Shown: in pieces, positions 26,701 to 38,700 of the stretch
How the letters are laid out: each line of letters opens with the position of its first letter
Position numbering within the stretch: position 1 is the stretch's first letter
NCBI RefSeq assembly: GCF_000003815.2
Contig: NC_049982.1
Location: 30,645,615-30,709,614 of the forward strand
DNA length: 64,000 nt
Direction of reading: 5' to 3'
Origin: Branchiostoma floridae
Taxonomy: Eukaryota; Chordata; Leptocardii; Amphioxiformes; Branchiostomatidae
The notes under the pieces: generated by a model
What the model saw: only the letters and a program-made list of their open reading frames with translations
Database searches by the model: none
Told to the model about the DNA's origin: nothing
Position numbers and translations under genes: made by a program

Positions 26701-29700
26701 TATCTTCTATTGACTGTCTCCGTGAATAATCTCAAGTCGTCCAGTGACCAAGACTATGGAGAGCAGGACTTCAACGCGGGGCTGTTAGACTTTAACAAAC
26801 GGGAGTCTAGCAACCTCTCTCTGGGTCGGTACGAGGATAACCTAGCTGTGGTGAAGAAGGTCTTCAAGCAACACGTGTCCATGTCACGGGCACAGCTGGT
26901 AGAGCTCAAAGTGGTGAGTGGACCACATTTCTCGACGCTAAAATAATTTGTACATATTAGGCTTACTGCTGCAAATGCTATTGAAAATAGTCAAATCGAC
27001 ATTTATGTCAATTTTTTCTTTTATCTTTAAGTGCATTCATTCACTATCAGGGTGCATTGTATATCACAATTTCTGATATTTTACAGTTATTGCTGTCATT
27101 TTTTAGAATGTTTTTATTTGCCTACTAGTATCATAGCTTGCTTTTAAATGTAGACTGCATGTGTTGGCCTTGAAAAGAATTTACTTATTCTGTTGCCCGC
27201 ACCTCTCAAATATCATTCTATAGATAATCAAAAGTGATAATCTTTTTGGCGAAGCTTTCATGTTATGAGCGAATTTAGTATGGCATTGATTCCAGTTTGC
27301 CAGGAATACCAGGAATTGTACATTTTTAGAATGTGCCAAAAGGCACAAAAGTAGACAAAATTGACAAAATTAGAACAAGCAAACCTTCAAACTCAAGTTT
27401 TAGCGACAAAAATTTAATGACTGAGACTGAGTGATTAGCTTATGATTTGTCTGTTATGTTGCAGATGAAGGGCATCAACAATGAACATCTTAACCGCTTC
27501 ATCGGTGTGTGCACTGAGCGTCCCAACATCTGCTATCTCTTCCAGTACTGTACACGGGGAAGCGTTCGGGTGAGTAGCATCCGGATTCTACCGTAAACAT
27601 GTCATCCTTGGTTTGAAAAAAAAGAGAGAATACTAAATCTAGGTTTCCGTTTTGCTTCCTTTGTCTTAAGACATATGCTTACCTTGCTTATCACCTCAAA
27701 GGCTCATTTTATGACTCTACAGAATCATGACATTTCCGCACAATTAAAGACATTTTTGTGACACACACAGTTTCCGTATTATTTGTTTCTTAACAGGATG
27801 TTCTCGACAACGACAACATAGAAGTGGACGACATGTTCCAGGTCTCTTTCATTATAGATATCGCGAAGGTAACGCTACCTGTTTATGTCCCTATTCTTTC
27901 TAATATAATTATCTTCTTCATAATGACCTCACCTCACCGGTCCCATAGCCTCACCGGCCGTAGGGGCAGCAATCGCATCAACATAAGTCTTCCATCTTCT
28001 TCTGTCTTCGGCCAAGGTTTCTAGCACCTCGTATAGCTTGTTTCTAAAAAGATGTATATACATATTTGGAAACTTGAGACATCAGAAACAATAGTATATT
28101 CCTTCGACTATGTGTACAGGGAATAATCTATCGCTCTCTATAAGCCCTGGCTAAAGCATGCTGTTTCGTCTAAATCGTCAAGCTTTGACTACCACTGTTA
28201 TACTTTTTCCTACAGGGGATGGAGTATATTCATCAGTCAATCATCAAGTTCCACGGGAAGCTGAAGTCTACTAAGTGCGTTCTTGACCAACGTTGGGTGG
28301 TCAAAATCACAGACTACGGTCTGAAAGAGTTCAAGTTCGGTGCAGACGTCTTGGAAGAGCCCAAGGAACAAGAAGCAAAGAGTATGGATCCGTCCACTTC
28401 TAAAGATCCATCCAAAGACGTCGAAAGTAGACAGCTTCTTATTCCCAGATGCAAGGGAACAGGTGCTTTAAAACAGTTCAACTCACGTGCGACTAGGAAA
28501 ATGTTCCAAGGATGTTTTTACAAAAAATTCACATTCACCACAAAGTACTTCTTTTACAAACTGTCTGTGATTATATTACAGCCAACAAAGTAGGATATAG
28601 GAGAATTCTTTATACACAACCAGTAGGTACTTACTTTGCTGACGTTTCGATATCTCTCAGACACCTTTATCAGAGCTGCTAACTGGAGTTCTGCTTCTCG
28701 CCACTATTTGTAGCCGATGTAGTGATGGGCAGGGGGGGGGGGATACAAGCTTAGCCACGTTTGGGACTGTTTTCGCCGCAAAAGCGCCACATACATCGGC
28801 TACAAATAGCGGCAAGAAGCAGAACTCATCTTAGAAGCTCTGAGTCTGAAGAATGTGTCTGAGAGACATCAAAAGGTAAACAAAGTAAGTACCTGCTAAT
28901 TTCGTATAAAGAATTGTCCTATATTCTACCAACCTGATGAAATTATTTTCGGTAGCTAAAAAAGATAATTTCTTCAAAAGCGGTAATCGCATCTCCTACA
29001 TACCGTTTCTTACAGCCTTGTGAGTTGGTCATAGATTATAAATGCTTATGGTTAGTATTCCATTGTCTTTTAACAGGAACGTGTATGTTTGAGCTACCAT
29101 CGGGGTAAGTCCGTCTGCACCATAGCTGTAAAACAGGTATTGAGTGAGCACCATCTTATATTTCTACCAGGGCTTCTTACACTCGCTGTCTTAATTTTTT
29201 TTAGGGCAGTGAGTGTAAGAAGCCCCGGTAGAAATAGGATGATACCCAGGCTAGAACAGACATATGCTTCGAGAATGTATAATGAATCTGTTTGAGTGCT
29301 ATACATACACATACGTATGCCTTTAAAGGTGATATCTCACTGCACTTGGGGCAACGTTGCGGCACTGCGGGGTTCGTCCACTTGACTGCGCATGCTGTAT
29401 TGTCGGCGACCATTTTTGTAATTTAGATATTGCGTAATATGTAAAAGCAAAAAGTACACAAGCGTAAGAAAATTCGCCCTTAATCCCTGGAATCCGTTGA
29501 GTAATCTTTCGAAACCCGCAGTGCCGCACCGGTGCCCCAAGTGCAGTGAGATGCTACCTTTAGTCTTTAGATTTCGAATTTGCAAGGTTTTAAAGTTGTT
29601 GTTTGTTTTTCTTACAGAGATGTTGTGGACAGCCCCGGAGATTCTTCGTAACCCCAGAGCACTGGCGAGCTACGTGACGGCGCCGAAATCGGACGTGTAC

Positions 29701-32700
29701 AGTTACGGCATCATCGTACACGAGATCCTGACCAGGGACATGCCGTACTCATCGTTTGGACTCAATCCTTCAGGTATATATAAGCCATTTCCACCGTCCC
29801 GGATGCGCATGCGTTCTGTCGTGATGCGTTGTGGTTAAGGTTTAGGGAGCGCAACCAAGTATTTTCGGTGATTTGAATACGGTTTGCGTACATTTGCATA
29901 CGGAGACCTGATTATTTATCACATTCATTTAGCTCTGAAAAGTATTTAGAATAAATAACGTGATAACTGAAAAAGTTGTGATAAAGGATTTAGGTTTTAA
30001 TGTCTCATTAATTCACCAAATGAGAGTTTCTAGAATCGTCTTCTGGAGAATTAATGTGATAGCAAGCCCCTTATCAAATTTATTCTCCAAAGAGTGATCC
30101 AGAATTCTACTATGGATAATTAATGTGATAGTAACCCCCTTATCACATTAATTCTCCAAAGAGTGATCCAGGATTTTACTATGGAGAATTAATGTAATAG
30201 CAACCCCCTTATCACATTAATTCGCCAGAGAGAGATTCAAAATTCTACTACCGGAGTAGTTTTTTTGGGGGGGGGGGATGTACTGGTCATTAAGCAGATA
30301 CTAAGCCGGAGCCACAGAGCCACAGAGTTCCCGTATACAACTTTTATTCAGTCTGCCACACACAACTATTTCGCCAATGTGGCTTTTTGAGTGGTTCAAG
30401 GCTGCAATGCTGACAGTATATAAGCCTCGTAGAACAGCAAGATATCACTATAACTTGGGTAAAGCCTATAAAATAATAACAATGGAAGTTTATAAGATCT
30501 TTCTGTCCTGTCTGTTCAGCATTTCGTAAGAAATGAACTTGATGCGGCTGAACCAGGAGAATTTTCCTTTCCAGAATGTTTTTCATATAAAAGAACTGAC
30601 AAAACTAATGCAAAAACCTGTACATTCTATCAGAAAACTGAGGCGTGCGTACCACTTTACAGTAAGTGCTTAATTCCTTTGGTGCCCACTCATTACAACC
30701 TCTTTACATTCCTTTCATCGCTTCCTTTGCCTTAATCTTTTACTATGGAACAATGCTTGTAAAGATACTATTTAGGCACATTGGCATTGCTATTTTTTTA
30801 CTTAATGTTCAGCACGTAACAAGACCTGAAGGCCACTCAAGGATTCGGGTTACATTGTAACTGTAACAGCATCTCTTCGCCCTAGGTCAGAAACATCATG
30901 ATCGGGACCAGCCCAATTGCTACCCCTACCCAATTTTGGCGGGAATGGTATGATCCGCTCACACCGCACCATCGCACATGTGGCGGGTTCTTTAACGTGC
31001 TTGGGGTGTGGCTATCCCCAAACACGGGACCTCCATTTAACGTCCTATCCGAGAGACGGCCCTAGCCGAAGCTAGGTACTCATTTTCTCTGAAGTACATA
31101 GGACAGCCTGGCATATGAAGCCATCTGCAAGTCACCTTGACAGTCGAACCACTTCATGCTTCACTATTGCAGAGGATAGAACGCAGTCTACTAGAGAGAA
31201 AGATTCAGTAAACGGTTCAGTTATAAGCAGTACCTGGAACAGCCTGGCATATGAAGAACCCCGCTGCGTGGCATGGGTAGTCGTTCCATTTGTCATCAAC
31301 AGTTAAGTAAAAAACGCAATCTTGGTTGCCCCCATTGCTGTTCGGCAGTCCCGGACCCCAGTTGTTGTAGGTCCCAAGTGCAGAACCATCCACCCACTCA
31401 AAGCTTCCCTCTTCGCGCTGATCGTGCAGGCCGATCCAGAAGATACTTTTATCATCGCCGTTCACGGAGTTGTACAAGAAGACAAGGAAGGCGTCGGTCC
31501 CAGGGTCTCGGGGCATGGCAAGGGTGCCGCCGTCTTCACCACAGGCCGCGGCCGCATCGCTAAAGGTCTTACGTGTGTTGCAGAACGCCTTGTAGCAGAT
31601 TCCTCGCCACATTATGTAACCTTTAGGGCAAGCTGAAAAAAATCATTGATTTTGAAACCTTTAGGACAAGATGCTTTAAAAATGCAGTCAACAAAAATCG
31701 CAGGGATAGTCATCGTTGATATTGAATTAGAGAAATCAATACTCATGACACAATGGCGAGTAACTCCTCGCCATACTCTGAAAGCAGTCTGTTGAGGAAA
31801 TTGTCTTAGGATGTAAAATGTAGTCTCCATCTATTAATTACACACCATACTGCGGGCATAGGAATTATTGAGAACGAGAAGGATATCAGAAAACGGAATA
31901 ATGAAATTCTGCTTCCATATTTTACTTCTCTCATTCATATCATGTCTGCAACTACATCATCACAAATAGTGTACATGGCGTGACAACCTACCCAGCGTCT
32001 TAATGATCTCGTGAAGACGCTGCTCCAACAACTTTTCCAGGTCGCGCTTTAAGGCGTCAACAGTGGTAGACAGTTGGCGCATGTCGTCTTGGTCGCGCTT
32101 CAAGGCGTCAATAGTGGTGGACAGTTGGCGCATGTCGTCTTGGTTGCGCTTCAAGGCGTCAACAGTGGTGGACATGTCGTCTTGGTCGCGCTTTAAGGCG
32201 TCAACAGTGGTGGACAGTTGGCGCATGTCGTCTTGGTTGCGCTTCAAGGCGTCAACAGTGGTGGACATGTCATCTTTGTCGCGCTTTAAGGCGTCAACAG
32301 TGGTGGACAGTTGGCGTATGTCGTCTTGGTTGCGTTTCAAGGCGTCAACAGTGGTGGACAGTTGAGTAATTTCCTAATGACAAAAGTAGGAATACCAAAC
32401 TTAATCAAGAAAAGACCAATAAGGGAAAACAGCTGTATGGTCTGAGATGATAGTCCTTTTAAAAGAACAACATAAACAGTTTAAAGATCGTAAAATCTTT
32501 GTAATGTAAGATTGTTTATTTATCTATTTATTTATTTATTTATTAAGATTGTTCACCTCTTTGTTGATGAATGTCAGAGGGATAGCGAGCAGACTGAGCA
32601 GCACGACAAATCCGGCGGTCAGACAGGTTCGGTGGGAGCGGATAAATCTACAGAGTGCACTGAAGCGGCTTGTTCCTCCCGGATACGCGTTGTCTGTTAT

Positions 32701-35700
32701 AAAAAACAGCATTGAAAACGTTGACATTATAATATTTCCCAACGCAAAAATTGCCCAATATATTACCCAATATCTTTTTTCTGGCCAACTCCAGTCACAC
32801 CTGTCATAGGTTCTGGTACGGTTTTGATGTTGCGGAATTTTTATGCAGTCTATGACAGAGTCAACCGCCGACAAGGATCAAAGACAGCCTTTCCCGTCAC
32901 ATGCCAGCGGGATTGTCTACGGCACCTGCACGACTAAGTCGCGAATACAATTAGTTTGTGACCGTGCGACAACCGTACGAAGGATCTGACCACACCCAGC
33001 AAGATAAAAACAAGACAGCAGCAGGACAAAATCCACAAGATTTACAAAATTTCAAAGTTTTACCGGCTCCGGAGTCGTACATAGCGTTGGCGGCGTCGGC
33101 ACGTGCCTGCCAATCAGTCTGTGGTTTGGTGTCTGGAGGGAAATCACGGAATTAAAAGTTAAGTATAGTACGAAGAATATGACGAGACCCAGCAAGACAA
33201 AAACAAGACAGCAGCACGACAAAACCCGCAAGATTACAAGATTTCTTAAAAATTCTATCAACTAGATTTTAAAATTTTACCTGCTCCGGAGGTGTACATA
33301 GGGTTGGGTACACGCGCAGCGGCGTCGGCACTTGCCTGCCAATCAGTCTGCGACTGCTGCATGGGTGTGGTGTCTGAGGGAAAATTACAGATTACAAATG
33401 ACAAAATCAAACACAGAAAAAGTGTAAAAGTGAGACATGAACAGGACGCCGTCAGTGGACTTGAAAGCGTTTTACCTGCTCCGGAGGTGTACATAGGGTT
33501 GGGTTCACGCGCAGCGGCGTCGGCACGTGCCTGCCAATCAGTCTGCGACTGCTGCATGGGTGTGGCGCCTAGAGGAAAATAACAAAATTTAAGTGGCGCG
33601 GACGGTATGTCAGTATGTATTTTGTAGAAGTACAGTCGCTTGGAAGTTTATGAAATCAAAATACAACATTTTTTTCACAAATACGGTTTCAGGTAGTATC
33701 ATTTTGTGAACAGCTCTCCTAAATGGCTCCCCGACATTGTTATTCTACATCGCACCATCAAAAATAATTTTCAGACTCTATTAGATATTTTTTGTCGTAT
33801 GGTAATCCAAACATGACTGGTGATGCAGCCACAGAAAACTTAGCGAACAGTTAGGAAACTGCCATACGGGGCAGTAAAAATACTTTGGAGAAGAAAACAT
33901 CGTTTAATCATAGTTTTACCTGAAATTCTATGGTATTACTGAAACCATTTTATTCTATGGTTTTCCAAAAGTAAGTTTCATCTTGAACAGCGACTCAAGG
34001 TACCAAACTAGTTATGATTTCAGCCTAGCGCACTTGACGAACTTAATGCCTGATGCTCCCCTTGTACGGGGCTTTACCTCGTCATCCGGAATGTTCAATG
34101 CGACACCATATTATACAATGCCTCAAGCGGGGTTCGCACTTGATCTATATGGCGAGATATTGTCATCACTTACCGCTTATAGAAAACAATTTAATAAAAC
34201 ATAATAAAAATACAACCCCTAAGCTTCATGCCTCGGTCAAATATTATTTGAAAATGGTAAAATGTCGTTCTACACCAAGTAAGGCACTGGTTAATTTCTG
34301 TAAACCATTAACTTGTATATTTCTAACAAGCAAACCTATAGCTACTTGGCCACTGACATGTTTTGAGAGAATACATTTTCAGAAAGATATCTACCTGTGT
34401 CACCAGTTTGGGACTGCTGTTGCTCTCCCGGCATGGTGCGACTTGTCAGGTTTCTGCACAGCAAAAATGTACGCCCTACCTCAGGCAGGGACCGAAACAC
34501 AATGTCAAAAATGAATACATCGGAAACAAAAAAATGAAGAAAAAAAATCATACTGAGTGGGCGGCAAACAGCACACGTTCAGACAAATCATGCAGACATA
34601 TAATCCTCTTCTTTGCTTGTTTCTTACATATTGAAGTAGAGAGGCATCACAAACAACCTTTAAAGACATCCTACCTTTTTCATCATGTTTGGAAAACTAC
34701 CAAACATTTCCACATAGGAGAAACAAAGAATTTTCATCCTTTTTTCTTCGTCTGATACTGTCCGTGTTCGTCACAAATGTAACATGAAATCAATGGTTAC
34801 AAGCTCTCGGATAGGACGTTAAATGGCGGTCCCGTGTATGGGGAGAGCCAAACCCCACGTCCGTTAAAGAACACCCACACGTGCGATGGTGCGGTGTGCG
34901 ATGGTGAAATCCTTCCGTCTAGTATAGAATTTGTGAATTCTCTACAAATCACCCAGACTCCAGGAAGAATAGTGACATATCAGTCATTAATGGAGATCTG
35001 TATCCAAACCAAACCAAACCAAAATTAATGTTTGCGTTGAACGCAAACATCACTGGTCATTAAGCAGATACTGTAAATGCATTTAAGTTCGCGGTAGCGG
35101 GAAAAAGGACTTTTCGCGGTGGTTTTAAGTTCGTGGTAACACCGTAGACTACATTCTAATACCATAATAGAAAAAATGTTCGCGGTGAAGTGGTCAACAT
35201 TAATCCACCGCGAACTTTTCTACATTTACAGTACTACCGTTGCTTCAATATCGGCCCCCAAGAATTGAAATAGGTGACGTTCATCGGACATCTAGTTAGA
35301 ACTAATCTCCTACTCTCTAAGCAGGAATTAGTCTGGCGTACGCGGAGTCCTTTGATGAGTTTAATATTGATTTCTTAGGCAAGGTTTCACTAAAAACACA
35401 TCACCTGAAACACGCCCCAAACAAATCTATCTCATAGGAAGTCCTTTAGGTTGACTAGTTTACTCCCCCCAATCTCTACGCTCCTGTGGGTTTTCTATAA
35501 ACTACAGGGGGTTCAGGGACATATTACCGCTTACCGCTTACCGGTCCCTTGACCGGGGGTGGTCGTGGGGGCGCTTTGCTGCTGAGCACACTGCTTCCCT
35601 CCATCTCTCCCTGTCGTGCGCCAGTGCCTGGGTGCTGGCAAGGGGCAGTCCTGTCCATTCTTTGATGTTGTCGTCCCATTTCTTTCTCTGCCTGCCTCGT

Positions 35701-38700
35701 CTTCTCTTCCCCTTAACAGTTCCTTGCAGTATGACCTCTGAGAGGCCTTTGCTTCTTGTCACATGGCCGTACCACCTTAGTTTCCTTTTTATGACAATAC
35801 TCAGAAGGTCCTCTAGGTGGTCTGTTCCCATGGCTTGTTTGATAGTGTTCCTGACTTCTGCATTGGTGATATGGTCTCGACATATTGACCCTGTTAAAAG
35901 TATTACGGATACGGCATCTGCGTGTCATAAACTTTCATTTGTAACCATTCATTACCTTCGCGAGAATGTCCTAGAAGGGTATTGTTTCGATAGCGTTTGT
36001 ATGGATCTACACATGTGCGTGTATTACAGTCAAACCTGTATTAGCGGCCACCTTTGCATAGCAGCCACCTGGCCATCGTGGCCACTTTTTGTCGGTCCCT
36101 TGGATTAGCAATGATTAAGAAATAGGCTGAGCGCCCACCTGTCCAACGCGGCCACGGCCACACGATTTCCGGTCCCGTCGATACAGAAACACTGCCTATT
36201 GCAACCATACTGCAGCCTTTTGTCACCCTGCACCGAGTTTGAAATTGTAGTTTGCAAGGATTTGGAGATCCTGACAGGGTCATTTTGGCAGTAGCATTAA
36301 AGTGCAAGTCTTTGTCGGTGAATTTACTGATCGAGACAATGTTACTTGGTGAGAAAGATTAGTGGGAACTGAAATCACGTGTAGCTCGCTCATGGTCAAT
36401 TGATCAACATTTTCTCTATAGTGGCCACCTGTCTATAGTGGCCATATTTCTCTAGTCCCTTGAGTGGCCGCTATAGACAGGTTTGACTGTATATGTTTGT
36501 GAATGGACAACATAACTCTGAACATGTCTGGATTGATTGCGTTAATGTTTGACGAGACCTTGAAATGATNNNNNNNNNNNNNNNNNNNNNNNNNNNNNNN
36601 NNNNNNNNNNNNNNNNNNNNNNNNNNNNNNNNNNNNNNNNNNNNNNNNNNNNNNNNNNNNNNNNNNNNNNNNNNNNNNNNNNNNNNNNNNNNNNNNNNNN
36701 NNNNNNNNNNNNNNNNNNNNNNNNNNNNNNNNNNNNNNNNNNNNNNNNNNNNNNNNNNNNNNNNNNNNNNNNNNNNNNNNNNNNNNNNNNNGGGGGGGGG
36801 GCGGTTGGCGTGTGTACTGGTGTACATATATGGGCACATATACATATACCACTCTATGCCCTTACCTTAGCCATGACTCTAGTTGTAGAAGTGAAACTAG
36901 TTGTAAAGGTGGCACCAATATGGAAGCCATGAGTCACGCTGAGTGTAGTTGCCAACTTTATAAGTGACACCAGTCTATCACATTAGTGTCAGTGCACTTC
37001 TTGAATACAGGAATGAATGCCTTGTTGGCTATGATACCATGTTTTGTAGTGTAAAATCTTGTTTACAACGTTTATGGTGTCTATTTTGACAATTTAGCCA
37101 ACTTACTATTTTTAGCCAACTTACTATTTTTAATCTCACTATTTTTGCAGTCTGCTAAGGGTGTCTTACATAAAATTTCCTTTCTGTATGAAAGAGAAGA
37201 TAATTCCGACTCTATCGGTCTTCTTTAGCCTCAGTATGTAAATTACCACGTCTCCGAGGCCTAGCAATCTGGATTCAGTTCCATGGATCTGCGGGCCTGA
37301 GTTCGATCCCAGGGTCGGCTCAGCTCGGCTCGGCTCGGACATGTTGTAAGGGATTGCTTTCTTCTTTCGGAAGGGATCCCGACCTAAAATGGAACTACCT
37401 TGTTCCTACCTGGCCCGACGAACTCTAAGAGTTCTCTATGACAAACTCGGATGACTTTCCATGCCGATAAATGTTTTTGTTCCATCCCTTGGTGTTGGAG
37501 GAGTACCCTGTGACGTCTTTTCCGGGCGCTTCGTCTGGACAAAACATACAGTTTTCTCCAAATCAAGGACGTTATATAACCAACAAAAGTACATATACGT
37601 AACATTCATAAAGTCTTTCCCCAAATCAACGACATTATGTAACACCAAAATGTAACGTGTCTAGATCTGGTTTTTAATGCCGGAAACGATTGCATGCTGC
37701 GAGCTAGTGACGGTAACCACATACTGATACGAACAGGCCTTTATCACAACTTTGTCACATTAATTCTCCAGAAGAAGAATCCTGGGTCTCTCTTTGGAGA
37801 ATTAATGTGATAAGGGGGTTGCTATCACATAGTAGAATCCTGGACCACTCTTTGGAGAATAAATGTGAAAAGGGGGTTGCTATCACATTAATTATCCATA
37901 GTAGAATCCTGGACCACTCTTTGGAGAATAAATGTGAAAAGGGGGTTGCTATCACATTAATTATCCATAGTAGAATCCTGGATCACTCTTTGGAGAATTA
38001 ATGTGATAAGGGGGTTGCTATCACATTAATTATCCATAGTAGAATCCTGGATCACTCTTTGGAGAATAAATGTGAAAAGGGGGTTGCTATCACATTAATT
38101 ATCCATAGTAGAATCCTGGACCACTCTTTGGAGAATAAATGTGAAAAGGGGGTTGCTATCACATTAATTATCCATAGTAGAATCCTGGATCACTCTTTGG
38201 AGAATTAATGTGATAAGGGGGTTGCTATCACATTAATTATCCATAGTAGAATCCTGGATCACCCTTTGGAGAATACATGTGAAAAGGGGGTTGCTATCAC
38301 ATTAATTCTCCATAGTAGAATCCTGGATCACTCTTTGGAGAATAAATGTGATAAGGGGGTTGCTATCACATTAATTATCCATAGTAGAATCCTGGACCAC
38401 TCTTTGGAGAATAAATGTGAAAAGGGGGTTGCTATCACATTAATTATCCATAGTAGAATCCTGGATCACTCTTTGGAGAATAAATGTGAAAAGGGGGTTG
38501 CTATCACATTAATTATCCATAGTAGAATCCTGGATCACTCTTTGGAGAATTAATGTGATAAGGGGGTTGCTATCACATTAATCATCCATAGTAGAATCCT
38601 GGATCACTCTTTGGAGAATTAATGTGATAAGGGGGTTGCTATCACATTAATTCTCCATAGTAGAATCCTGGATCACTCTTTGGAGAATTAATGTGATAAG

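Noticed and set aside
28463-28593. Extension of cyclase exon 17 to a stop at 28593
   Set aside because: The donor at 28462 joins exon 18 in phase and restores the conserved WTAPE motif. The extension is hydrophobic and aromatic noise that runs into a MITE.
32063-32365. Plus-strand repeated frame ([15 protein letters not shown])
   Set aside because: Antisense shadow of the lectin coiled-coil exon, which fits with phased exons on the minus strand.
36433-36870. Open frames across the N stretch
   Set aside because: They exist only because N codons hide stops in the assembly gap.
37807-38553. Open frames of repeated 23-residue units ([16 protein letters not shown])
   Set aside because: They arise because 69 is divisible by three. 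There is no start context, no splice support and no related protein known to me.
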